The notes under the pieces are model-generated. The model did not search any database, was not told the DNA's origin, and was given only the letters and a program-made list of their open reading frames with translations. Shown here in pieces: positions 24,119 to 35,680 of a stretch of DNA of 64,000 nt (positions are counted from its first letter, which is position 1; the number at the start of each line of letters is the position of its first letter). Position numbers and translations under genes: made by a program. This DNA comes from Voacanga thouarsii (Eukaryota; Streptophyta; Magnoliopsida; Gentianales; Apocynaceae), in assembly GCA_026120185.1 (NCBI GenBank), contig JANUWF010002207.1:2357501-2421500 (forward strand). Direction: 5' to 3'.

Positions 24119-24690
24119 TTATGGATGAAGGTAGTTGTAAGAATGTGATTAGTGCTACATTTGTGAAGGAATTAGGAATGGAGACCTTGAAACATCCTAA
24201 GCTTTACAAGCTTTAATGGTTGAACAATTGTGGAGAAATCAAGGTAAACAAGCAATTCATGGTTGAATTTGACATGGGAAAATATAAAATGAGGTGATGT
24301 GCGACGTCTTTCCTATGCATGTTGGGCATCTGTTGCGAGGAAGAGCTTAGCTATATGATAGAGATGTAGTTCAGCATAGAAAGAAGAATAGTTACACTTT
24401 GCATAAGAATGGAAGGAAATTCACACTCTGTCCTATGTCCCCAAGTGAGATTGCAAAAGATCGAAATATTTTGAGGAAGGAAGATAGAAAGAAAAAAGAA
24501 CAAATAGAGAATAAAGAACAAGAGAAGGAAAAACAAGAGCAAGAAATAACAGAAAATACGAGAAGATGAAAAAAAGAAATAAGAGACTTAGAGCTCCAAA
24601 TGTATGGAAAAGCAAGGGGGGAGAGTGCTCAAACAATGGAGCATGATGATAGAACAAAAGTGCCAACTTAGGGTGTTACAGAGGGGAAAA
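24062..24690 (+). pseudogene. Retropepsin-like protease remnant of the chromovirus
   Basis: Reading frames give IMDEGSCKNVISATFVKELG near 24120-24180, where the retropepsin active site D(S/G)G is altered to DEG. They continue TLKHPKLYKLQWLNNCGEI near 24190-24240, then VNKQFMVEFDMGKYK. LKHP.PYKLQWLN is a strong signature of plant chromovirus protease. A Lys/Glu-rich linker follows (SEIAKDRNILRKEDRKKKEQ, about 24440-24500), then sequence is lost near 24700 at a poly-G run. Reverse transcriptase, RNase H and integrase are absent. Confidence 0.75.
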
Positions 24691-24698
24691 CAATAAGC

Positions 24699-24714
24699 GA
24701 GGGGGGGGGGGGGA
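24699..24714. repeat. Poly-G run
   Basis: A run of about 13 G at the likely deletion joint that removed RT through integrase. Confidence 0.75.
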
Positions 24715-24775
24715 AAGAGTGGATGTAAGGTGAGAATAAAAATTTGGTTGAGAAAAAGAAAAAACGACAGGAGTT

Positions 24776-25302
24776 GTGAAACAAAAGCTTAAAGTTTTAC
24801 TTTCACACACAAACTTTTATTTGAATTTTTATGTAAGGAAATTCATACAAGCAACAAGACACATCAATTCGAGAGCGAATCATTCTAAAGAAGGGAGAAA
24901 TAATAGGAATCTACCCACGCAACAAGGGACATCTAAAGAAGTGGGATGGGAAGTTAACAATTACTTCAAGGCTCCTTGGGAAGGTTCAATATTCAAGTTT
25001 CAAGAGGATTTTCAAGCCATCCAAGTATACAAACTAAGAGCCAAGAAGTTTATCAAGAGATAAATAGTGAAAGAAGCTCTAAATAGGACACAAAAGGAAC
25101 AACAATCATTGTGGAGAATCAAGCTAATATTGAAACAAGGATTAAAGGACGAATGAGTATCAAGAGGAGCTCAGAATGATCAATATTTCGTTTGGAAGAT
25201 CAAGGGGACACGTGGAAAAGAAATAGAGGTCAAATTAGCAGGGATAGAAGTGCAACAAAATAGAAGAGGGCACCACAGAGCCAAACTAGCACTGACTAAG
25301 AG
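24776..25302 (+). pseudogene. C-terminal tail of the chromovirus Pol
   Basis: The open frame 24776-25063 contains NSRANHSKEGRNNRNLPT, then VYKLRAKKF, and the next triplets give EALNRTQKEQQSLW after a stop. In plant chromovirus Pol, the region after integrase characteristically has an acidic D.R.N.F.EG-type segment followed by (I/T)RARAKK and an EAL...Q segment. The match is by pattern and is moderate. If correct, about 2.5 kb of pol is deleted between 24700 and 24780. Confidence 0.5.
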
Positions 25303-27571
25303 TGTTGGAACCGGCGCCGCCCCAAAGTCGGCATAGTTCTGTCTTGGGTGCCAAAGTCGGCACCTATCCTAGTCGGGACAATCCCGAGTTTTTGCTATTT
25401 TTCTTGTTTTTAAGCTTTTACATTTGTAATTTATTTTTCACGACTTTTATTATGTTTTAACCTATTTTAAGGCATGTAATAGGGCTCCAAAGCTTATATT
25501 AAGGCCATTTAATAGTTATGATTAGTTTGCTAATTGGTTTAGGGTAAGGCATCTATATATATGCCACCATAGCTCATGTAAACACAAGTTTAGATATTTG
25601 ATTAGAGAAATCAGATTTGTTCTCTCTACAGAGAGTTCTTGAGGGTAGTCCTGTTGGGTTATTCCAGTATTCATCAGACCAAATCAAATGGCTTAGTCCT
25701 ACATTTGATCTTATCTATAAACCTTAAGGGATTGATGTGTATGAATTTGGGTATAAAAATAAGCGCATTCCCAATCAAGTTAAATTAAAATGTTAACCTC
25801 AAATTACACATATGAGCAAACGTACTCATCATTAACATAGCATAGGGTTTAAAACGAGTATCGATCCTCAAGGAAAAAGTATGCATTAATCACTTTTTCT
25901 TCATTGTTTAACCGATTCAATAAAGTGAAAAAGAATAAAAAGAAAAATAAAATAAAATAATATAATATATACATGTCAAGGATGGAGAATTATGTAACTC
26001 AAACCATTATTTTGACAACATGACCTAAAAGTATCCGATCATTATCATAACTAATCATTCTCTTGGCATCATAAAGGATTAAGATAGATTTACTTCTTTT
26101 TCAATCCATGAAATCACTATCTTCTAGACAAATTAGCGTCACATATTCTGTCTCAACTAATTCACCCAAAAGATGCATTAAACACAATCCTTGATTAAAT
26201 TTCCATATTCTAGCAAACTTAAAACATGAAATTATCTAATGAATCAATATTCTGGTAAACATCAACTAACCTTTAATTACCCACTTCTTAGCAATTAACC
26301 CTCCTTTCAAGCAAGTTAAGAGACAACAAATATGAAATTAATGAATTGAAACTACTATCAGCCCCTTTTTCATGCAAGTCAATAGAAGAAACAACAAATT
26401 AATCTCGTAATCAGTATAAGTAATTAAATACCAAGAATAAAAATCAATTAATCAAAAGATCAAAGTAACTCTAAAAATCATGAATACCGAAAATAATGTC
26501 AAATTATAATAAAAAAAATTAATACATCATTGTTTAAGAAAAGAAAACAAAGTTAAAAGAAAGCACTAATAGACAAGCATTCTTCTTCTTTCTTCGTAGA
26601 CCCTTTTGTACAATCCTTTTTGATTTAAGTGAATTCCTCCTTAAATTTGAGTGATTTTTTGTTTTGATCCACGAATTTTCCCATTTTTCTTATGTTTTCC
26701 CTCTATTTATAGGCTTTAAAAGTGCCCAAATCCGTCCCTCTAGGGTTTCTGGCTAAACAGAAGTAGGAAAATACTAAAACTCTGCAAATTGCCAAAAATG
26801 TGCATGAAAATCAAGGTACTGCCTTAGTACCAATGCACAACCGGCGCCGCCTGTCTTGCCTAGGGTCGGTGCCGAATGTGGTCTTTTTTCTCCATCAATT
26901 CGTCGATATTTCTTGATTTTCATGCCAACTCTTCCAGATTGCAGCCAGCAGTGCCTCTGAGCTCTGAACCGGCACCGACTGTGTTCTATTCAGCTCTATT
27001 TCACCAATTTTTCATCGCCTCAAAGTGCATGCCAGCAGCACATGGCCGGCGCCAGTTCTCCTGTCCTGGTCGGCGCCGTCTCTATTCCGTTTAGCGACGT
27101 TTTTGCCTTATTTACCCCTAAAATCTGAAATAATGTACAAAATACCTTTCCAAGGATAAAATCTCAAATATGAAAGAATATGCCAGTTATTGAATAAAAT
27201 GTATCACAAAATGTCCTCAAATAACTAGAAAATATATGACTAATTTAGGTCCTATCAGGGATAATGTTAACTTCTTCTATATTCTTATGTGATAGGTTGC
27301 CAAATGTGTTTGATAGGATTGAGGGAGGTGCCTTCAATTCCTATCATTGGTGTTTTAATCTCTAATTAGATTAGAGTGTTAGGGTGTCATTGAAGTAGGC
27401 TAGTTCATAATAATATAAGAGTATTGATTTTCCTAACATTTTAGTGTTATTGTGTGTGGATTTGGAAGGGTTTTTGTTCTTAAGTTTAGTCTCCTAATTT
27501 TGGTGTTTCCCAAGATCATATCAGGAGTGTGGTGAGGAGCTCTTTATTTCTAGCCTAGTTTTTTGGCTACA
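25303..27571 (+). repeat. 3' LTR of the chromovirus, interrupted by a solo LTR
   Basis: The segment contains a probable promoter (GCATCTATATATATGCCACC near 25550), an AAATCAGATTTG...TCTCTCTACAGAGAG block downstream, and no coding capacity, as expected of an LTR. It resumes after the nested solo LTR at 27258 (AATGTTAACTTCTTC). The 5' limit at TGTTGGAACC (25303) and the 3' limit at GGCTACA (27571) are my best TG...CA guesses. No second copy exists in the window to confirm them. Confidence 0.5.
25733..27257 (-). mobile_element. Solo LTR of the non-autonomous Athila-like family
   Basis: It starts TGATGTGTATG and ends CCTATCA (plus-strand reading) and is flanked by the perfect duplication GGGAT (25728-25732, 27258-27262). 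The 1525-bp body matches both LTRs of the element at 34158-40463 throughout, including a GC-rich patch (26840-27080) with CCGGCGCCG phrases. Orientation is taken from that complete element. No internal sequence remains. Confidence 0.93.
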
Positions 27572-29003
27572 ATCTATAACACCCCACAATATATGTACCC
27601 AAAAAGGGCAGGGATGTTGTTCCGTCCAAAGGACCAAGGGGTCCTTATAACTAGGCAATGAAATAAACTAAAACAAAAATTACTTCAAAATTGCATTATA
27701 GGGGAAAACATTATCTACAAGTCTCTCGATACACATGAAGCAAAATAACTCTTGAAACAAATCCAACATCAAGAATTTAAATGGAAATATCTTCTAATAA
27801 CATTCAACCTTATCTAAGCTAGTAGATCTTGAAATATGACATCAAAAGGAGTGTGAGAAATACATCTCTATAAATCCTATGTGTGCTTTTGTTAGATAAA
27901 AAATAAGTTTTATGAATACACTTAGAAATCATTTCTTGATAGTTGATTGCAAGTCAAACATTTTTCCCACAAATAAAAGCAAGTGGTGTACTAAATCCAA
28001 AAATTACAATAAAACGTATAACATATGAAAACCACTCAAAAATAAATGGGCAATGAAACCTTACATCACATCCTTGCCATGAAACCCTACATCGTAGTGA
28101 AGTGGGTGTACGGCCTACTGGGTAATATACTCCTCCATCTCTTGCCTTAACTTATAGGATGTCCATGCTGAAATAGTATCCCACTTGGACTGTCGTGCTA
28201 GCTTGGACCAACCTGACCTACACAATCTGTCACCTTTTCCGGATAGAGTTCATCTCTCAGAGGTGGCCTTCTTCTAAGGACTTGCCCTACCTTTCAAATG
28301 TTAGTCCTAGTGGTCTACCCTTATTGAGTACACAATATTTCATTTCATCTTTTACGATCCAAACTCAATGTAAAATTTTCAACACTTTAGTCATGCATGC
28401 ATGGTTCCAAATAAATTGTTATAAATAGTTTTATAAATAAAAGGTGATTTTTTGTTTAACCCCTTACTTGAGTTAAAAGTCCTTAATATAAAATAATCAA
28501 GCCTGCATTCCATAGAAAACTCAACATTGAGGTAACATTCGTTTCACAAGTGACTTACAATTCAGAGCTTTAGAACCAAACATTTTAATGCAAGGACTTG
28601 TCAATTTCACTCAAATACTTGAGCTAGTGATTTACTCATTGTGCTCGGGTCCCACGCCTATCTACATAAGGAAATTACCAATTCTCAATCTGATACTATC
28701 GTTCTAGACATAATAATACATCTAAGATTCAACTTCCCCCTTTTCACCTAATCATAAAGGATTACTATACCATATAGTGGTATTTAACCTCACTCCCAAG
28801 ATTCCTTCTATTTATTCAAATTTCATACGACGGACTCTCACAAAGCACATGAATAAAAAGTAGGTATTCAAACAATAAAAAGATACCCTGTGCTAAATAA
28901 TCTAGCAACTGAAATAACATGCACTAAATAAATAGTATGTACTAATAAAATAGTCTATAAATCATGCTCTAGAAAACTATTAATTAGATAAGTAAACAAA
29001 TAC

Positions 29004-29031
29004 GTGTGTGTGTGTGTGTGTGTGTGTGTTA
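29004..29031. repeat. (GT)n microsatellite
   Basis: Thirteen or so GT units. The inverted Tekay-type LTR at 55430 has a corresponding (CA)n tract. Confidence 0.85.
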
Positions 29032-29386
29032 GATATGGAATATTTAATAAGTACTGTCCATTAGTAAATAGCTTCTAGAGAGTAATTAACAACTAATAAT
29101 TAATTAATTATTGATTAATATGAAATAAATCTAAAATGATAAACAAACATAATAAACAAGTTAGGAACAGTAAATAATTTGAGTAGATAAATAAATACAT
29201 AAGTTATGAACAATAAATACATGAGTAGCTAGGCAAATAAATTAATTAATTACACAATTAAATAACCATATCATTAGATTAATAAATGAAAAATATATAA
29301 TAAGTAAATATGTAAATAATTAACTAATAAATATTAGTTTGGGGTAATAAAAAAAAAATGATAAATAATAATTTTACTAGGAGGTA

Positions 29387-29418
29387 ATATATATATATAT
29401 ATATACACACATATATAC
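29387..29418. repeat. (TA)n with ACACAC interruption
   Basis: TATATATATATATATATACACACATATATA-type tract in the LTR. Confidence 0.75.
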
Positions 29419-30383
29419 TATTGTGTTAATAGTACCAATAAATATTAATCATAGTAATAAAATGGTATCCATGAATAACATATATGTTCAAATTGCTTGA
29501 ATCAATACTCACATATTCAATATCTAAAGAACGATGTCTCAAGACCCGATCTAACATCTTGTGATCACCCTAATACCATGTCATGCTAAAAAATACTCAA
29601 TGTTCACTCTTTACCTAACACATGCATTAGATCTCTATAACAACCTTATATACGTTAACTAAATCACTCGATCCAAACCCTAGTGTAACTAGAATAGCTT
29701 ACCTTATTTAGAGTAGAAAATCTTTTAGAATCAAAAGGTGACTTCGGAAAATAAGTTGAATCCATTAAGAGAAGAGCTTGCTTCAATCCTCTTGGTAAAA
29801 TCTTGTAATAGACGCCAGAGAAGGTGAGGCAAATAAGAAAGAGAATATAAGAGAAAGAAAAAGTGTTTGAGTTTTGGCCTTGGAAGAATAAAGTGGTGTG
29901 AGCTCTGGAGTACTAGGTGACGGAGTTTCTAGGTCTTAGGAGAGTAGAGGCCAAAGGTGCTAGAGCGTGTGTGTGTGTGTGTTTCGTCCTCTTGTGCATA
30001 GCAGTAGAGGAGAGGCTGCTTTGTGTAGATAAAGCTAAGAGGGAATCGACAGGAATGATCAATTACTTTAACGAATGCAATAAAACTGAGAAAAGGAGAA
30101 GGCTTCATATCTCCAATGGGTGTGAATAATTGGCAATAGAAAATTTGCTGAGATTTGGTTTTGCTTGATTTCACGTGAATATGTATGTGCTGGACAAAGA
30201 ATGGTTTTTAATTCTGCCTGTGTGCCAGTGGTTGTGATAGCTAGAGTAGCATAGCTGTGATCATAACGGGGTTTGGATAGCTGGTATTGTATTTGATATA
30301 CATAGATAAGAATATCAGAGTTTTAAAGAAGATAGATGCTTATCTTCAGTTGGCTGAAGTTTCGGCCTTATGGTGGAGCAAAG

Positions 30384-32043
30384 TGTTAGGAAATTCAGTC
30401 ATGCATTATCAAAAAATGCAGTGGAAAAAAACTGAATTTCCGTCCCGAGATCACATGCTTGTGAATTAAAATAGGTAAATAGCAATAGTCACGGGGTTTA
30501 CCTTTGCAGTGTGAGGTTTCAAAAATTTCTTGACATTGATTGGAGCTATCCAGCAATCCCAGCAACTAACGACCAAATCCCCTTTTCTTGATGGTTCATA
30601 ACCAAGCCACTACAATCCAAGAACGGAATTGAATCTGATAGAAATCCACACAAGGTTTGAGCACTCACAAATCACTCAATTCTATGCTAGTAGAACAATA
30701 TTGTAGCTTGGGTTTTGATCAGAGAAGAAAGAAAGAGGACACCCACACATAATCAGCTTCTTTGTCTTGAATTTAAAGGAAATGATTTTCCTATTTCCTA
30801 TTGGTTTTAGGGTTTAACCAAAATGATTTTAACTAATTGCAATTAAGTCCTTTAAGACTAATTAACTACAATTAAATCCTAAAAGTTTGTATAATTACAA
30901 TTAGGACCATGAATTATAACAAATTTATAATTCACCCATAAGATTATTTTCATCTCACAATCAACCGCATAATATTATCAAATAGTATGAATTAACCTAA
31001 ACATCTTTAGGATTAATAATCCTTGATAATTAGAATTAACTTATCAAATCTAATTAGGATTGATTTATTAATTTTCTAATTAATAAATCTATATTCAGCA
31101 GATCGTGAGCAATAAATAGTAACACATCATATCTACCCAAAAGTCCAAACAGTCAAATGGCTTGACATAACCTTTTAATAGCAAACAACAATGCAATAAA
31201 CTCATTTCACCATATAATATCTCATTTAGTTTAGAGTATGAAATTAATGCTAACTTCCTTTAGAATGTTAATTTATTCTGGCCCGAATATTTAAGTTCTT
31301 GTTTCCAGAATTCATTACTCATCATGTGTATCAATTGAAACCGTTTTCAATACACAGTTACCTTAGCCATTGACTTCCCGAGTAGTCATTCCTATATATG
31401 GTCGTGAAATATTCACCCCTACTATTAGAAGTGGTGAATTCTTTATTAATCCTCTCAACTACTTTTGAATACTTTATGTTGTACTCAATATCCATCCAAT
31501 AGGTGGTCTTTTCAAGAGTTCAAAGATTGAAATCAAAGTACAACGATTAGTAAACAAATTACGTTAGAGATCTCAAATCTAAGGATACTTGCACATTTGC
31601 TATAATAAGATTCTTTTACTAAAACTAAATAGTTATGCATGTGATTATCTCATAGATTGTGCATCCAATGTACTTATTTTAGTAACCAGCATCCTCGTGT
31701 TAAATTTAGGTATTACAATACTCATGGATGTAAGAACCACCACCTGATCAAATCATAAAGTATAACACGTGCTAGTCTTGACGTATTGATGATGTCCTAT
31801 CTCATTAACATTATAACTAGGGATAATTTAAGTATAAATACTATCTAGTGTAGTAGAAACCTCATATCATGATCTTTATCATGATTTTCATAACACAGTG
31901 TTGCACTTAAGATTTTATCTAATAGTTATATTTACATGATAGTATAAATAAAACAAATTGAAAGATAAAGAATGCATTGTATTATTATATTAATGTACAA
32001 TATACAAAATATATGTGATTGCCTCTAGGGTACAACACTAACA
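30384..32043 (-). repeat. 3' LTR of the minus-strand Angela-like element (1660 bp)
   Basis: In plus reading it runs from TGTTAGGAAATTC to ACACTAACA, the terminal TG...CA. It is the reverse complement of the LTRs at 2047-3789 and 46291-49763. It contains the covarying hairpin at 31062-31089. Confidence 0.9.
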
Positions 32044-32053
32044 AACTCCCACT
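32044..32053 (-). other. Polypurine tract of the minus-strand Angela-like element
   Basis: The minus strand reads AAGTGGGAGTT directly before the LTR start TGTTAGTG. Confidence 0.8.
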
Positions 32054-32055
32054 TG

Positions 32056-34157
32056 CACTAGAGCCAATCATTCTTGTATCTAATACCGAATAGCTCAACG
32101 TGTCATCATGTTTCATTTGGGATAGTGCTTTAGTAAGTGAGTTAGCTATGTTCTTATCAGTAGGAACTCTTTCTATCTTTACATCTTATCTATCTATGAT
32201 TTCCTAGATCAAATGAAAATGCTTATGTACATGTTTTCATTGCTAGGAGACCGTGGCTCCTTTGCTCAGGCAATAGCTCTATTGTTATCACAATATAGAG
32301 ATATTGGTTTAGCAATGATAAAAACCACTCCAAGCTCCATCACAAACTTCTTGATCCACTCTGCTTTCTTAGTTACTTCAGAAGTAGCTATGTACTCAAC
32401 TTCAGTCGTTGAGTCAGCAATAGTATCTTGTTTGAAACTTTTCCAACTTATTGCCCCTTCACAAAGTGTAAATACATAACTAAATTATGATTTGAAATAA
32501 TCTTTATTAGATGGAAAACTAGCATTAGTATACCTATTTATTTTCAAATCACCTCTTCCATAAACTAAGAATACATCCTTAGTCCTTTGCAAGTACTTAA
32601 AGATGTTCTTCACAACTGCCCATTGACCTTCACCAGGGCCAGATTGGTATTTGCTCGTCAAACTAAGACCACATGATATATCAGGCCTAGTATATATCAT
32701 AGAATACACGATGGACCTAATTGTTGAGGCATATGGAATCCTACTCATATGATCCTTTTCAACTTGTGTCTTTGGAAATATCAACTTTAAAAGCCGTACC
32801 CCATAGGACATAGGTAAGAATCCATTTCTTGATTGATCCATAATAAACCTCTTCAGTACTTTGCTTATGTTTGTAGACTGTGAAAGATCTAGCAACCTTT
32901 TTTATCTATATCTATTGATCCTTATTCCTAGAATATAGGTTGCTTCTCCAAGGTCATTCATGGAGAATTTCTTGGACAACTAAACTTTTACAGATTGAAG
33001 GACAGGTATATCGTTTCTCATTAGCAATATGTCATCTACATAAAGCAACAAGAAAATGACTATACTCCCACAAATCTTCTTGTACACACAAGGTTCATCC
33101 ATATTTTGAATGAAACTAAATTGTTTGATTGTTTCATCAAAACAAATGTTTCGACTCCTAGAAGCTTTCTTGAATCCATAAATGGACCTTTGTAACTTGT
33201 ACACTTTTATGCTATCGCTAGATGAGAAACCCTCAGACAGTATCATATACACTTTCTCAGTCAGATTTTTGCTTAGAAAAGTTGTTTTCACATCCATTTG
33301 CCAAACCTCATACTCATAATGAGCGGCAACTTATGGGAATGTTTTGTCATAGTCAAAACTATGCTGTTGATGATAACCCTTAACAACCAGTCATGCTTTA
33401 TAGGTAACTACATTACCATCCTTGTTAGTTTTCTTCTTGAAAACCTTTTTGCTCCCTATAGGTTTTATTCCTTTGGGTGGATTAACCAAAGTCCATATTT
33501 CGTTGTCATATATAGAATTAATTTCTGACTTCATGGCTTTAAGCCATTTATTAGATTCTGAACTATTCAGAATGTCATTGTAAGTAGTAGGCTCATCTCA
33601 TCTATAAACAATACGTCATTGTAGTTACTTATGAGAAATCCATATCTCTCAAATGTCATACGTATCCTACTCGACCTACAAGGTTCTTGTGTAAATGAAG
33701 GTTCATCTATTCTCCTAATAGATGTGGGATCAGACGGTTGTCCTGTGTTTGTTTGTTCTTCCTGAACTTCACTAAGTTTAATTTTACTCCTACTGTCTCC
33801 TTTGAGCCTGTGATCTGTCTCTAAGAAGATAACATGCTTCAAAATAAACACATTATTTTTAGAAGGAAGATAGAAGTAATATGTGAATGACCCTTTCGGA
33901 TATCCAACAAAAAAAAACTTTTAGACTTACTATCAAGTTTGTTTGACATAGGCAGGGCACCCCATAGTCTCAACTAAGATTACTTTAGTTTCTTACCAAA
34001 GAATAATTCAAATGGGGTAGTGTCAATCATTTTTGTAGAACTCTGTTTAGAATACAAATAGAAATCTCTACTGCGTACCCCTTAAACGATTTTGGTAAGT
34101 CTGTAAAAGCTATCATTGCCCGTACCATGTCTAGAAGGGTTCGATTCATTCTCTCAA
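32056..34157 (-). pseudogene. Copia pol remnant: integrase end, reverse transcriptase, RNase H
   Basis: On the minus strand from 34157: VERMNRTLLDMVRAMIAF (integrase core end, the Glu of the DDE triad lying at the break), then a linker, then RT. The block 33297-32980 has MDVKTTFLSKNLTEKVYM, VYKLQRSIYGFKKASR and LLLYVDDILL, which carries the catalytic Asp pair. 32895-32485 continues the RT thumb and connection with PYASTIRSIVYSMIYTRPD. RNase H follows near 32470-32250 with DSTTEVEYIA-like and LYCDNN-like motifs, then the conserved VPTDKN.A..LTKAL terminus near 32150. Stops and frameshifts separate the blocks. It closely parallels the plus-strand copy at 44715-46279. Confidence 0.88.
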
Positions 34158-35668
34158 TGATGTGTATGAATTTAAGTATAAAAATCATATAAAAACTAAG
34201 CACATTCCCAATCAAGTTTACATTAAAATGTTAAACCCAAATTACACATATGAGCAAGCATACTCATAATTAACATAGCATAGAGTTCAAACGAGTGTCG
34301 ATCCTCAAGGAACAAGTATACATTAATCACCTTTCTTTCATTGTTTGATTCGATAAAGTGAAAAAGAAATAAAATAAAAGAAAATAAAATAAAAATAAAA
34401 TATATATATCATGGATGGAGAATTATGTAACTCAAACCATTATTTAGACAACCATAATCTTAAAGTACCTAACCCTTATCATAACTAATTATTCTCTTGG
34501 TATCATGAAGGATTAAAGTAGACTCACTTCTTTCCCAATACATAAAATCACTATCTTTTAGACAAATTAGCATCACATACTCTGTCTCAACTAATTCACC
34601 CAAAAGATGCATTAAACACAATCCTTGATTAAATTTCCATACTCTGACAAACTTAAAACATGAAATTAACCAATGAATTCATACTCTGGTAGACATTAAT
34701 TAATCTTTAATTACCATGTTCTTAGCAATTAATCCCTTTTCCAAGCAAGTTAAAAGACAACAAATATGAAATTAACAAATGGAGACCACCATCAACCCCT
34801 TTCTCAAGAAAGTTAATGGAAAGAAACAACCAATCAATCTCATGATTAACCCAAGTAATTAAATACCAAGAATAACAATCAATTAATCAAAAGATCAAAC
34901 AACTCTAAAAATCATGAATATCTAAAACAATGTCGAATTATAATAAAACAATTAACAAAGTAAAAGAAAAAAGAAAACACTCATAGATAAGCCTCATTCT
35001 TCTTCCTTTGAAGACCTTCTTGTACAACCCTCCATGAATTGAAGAATTCCTCATTTGATTTGAGTGCTTTGCTATGATGATCAACGAATTCTCTTATTTT
35101 CCCTTATGTTTTTCATCTATTTTATAGGCTTGGGAAGTGCCTAAACCCGTTGGTGTAATGTTCTTGGCAGAGTAGAAGTTGGAAAGTACTAAAAGTGCAA
35201 AGATTACCAAAAATTGTGTAGAAATAATCAAGCACCGCCTTAACTTCAGGTCACAGCTAGCACCGCCTTAGATCTCGGAGTTGGTGCCGGTTGTGTTCTG
35301 GTTCTCCACTTGCCTTCAATTTTTTTCTTGATTTCCGCACAATGTATTCCAAAATGTAGCCGGTGCTGCCATGGCTACTAGAGTTGGTGTCGATTCCACT
35401 CTGTTTCAGCCTGTTTTGACAATTTTTTGTCGTCTCGAAGATCATGTCAACAGTGCATGGCCAGCGCTAGTTCCTCTATCCTAGCCGGCGTAGCCTCTAA
35501 TTTGTTTCGCGATGTTTTTGCTTCGTTTTACCCCAAAAATCTAAAATAATGAACAAAATACTTTTCCAAGGGTAAAATATCAAATATGAAGGACTATTAT
35601 TGAATAAAATGTATCACAAAAGAATCTCAAATAAATAGGAAAAGTATGACTAATTTAACCCCTATCAT
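34158..35668 (-). repeat. 3' LTR of the non-autonomous element (1511 bp)
   Basis: TGATGTGTATG at the left and CCCCTATCA at the right. Similar to 38904-40463 over its whole length, including TCTAGACAAATTAGCATCAC-like and ATGCATTAAACACAATCC blocks. The GC-rich phrase patch lies at 35230-35500. Confidence 0.92.
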
Positions 35669-35680
35669 ATTCCCCCACAT
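35669..35680 (-). other. Polypurine tract of the non-autonomous element
   Basis: The minus strand reads TGTGGGGGAATA immediately before the LTR start TGATAGGGG. Confidence 0.88.

Larger units (their letters stand above)
27575..30383 (-). repeat. Minus-strand Tekay-type LTR, truncated by the Angela-like insertion
   Basis: It begins with TATAACACCCC (a mutated TGTAACACCCC, the complement of a Tekay LTR 3' end). It then carries a TCCGTCCAAAGGACCAAGGGG phrase near 27633, GTACGGCCTACTGGGTAA near 28108, and promoter/leader-like sequence near 29700-29950. The same blocks occur in the same order from 59124 and, inverted, at 54960-56766. It stops at 30383 where an Angela-like LTR starts. Its own start is not in the window. 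Confidence 0.7.
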
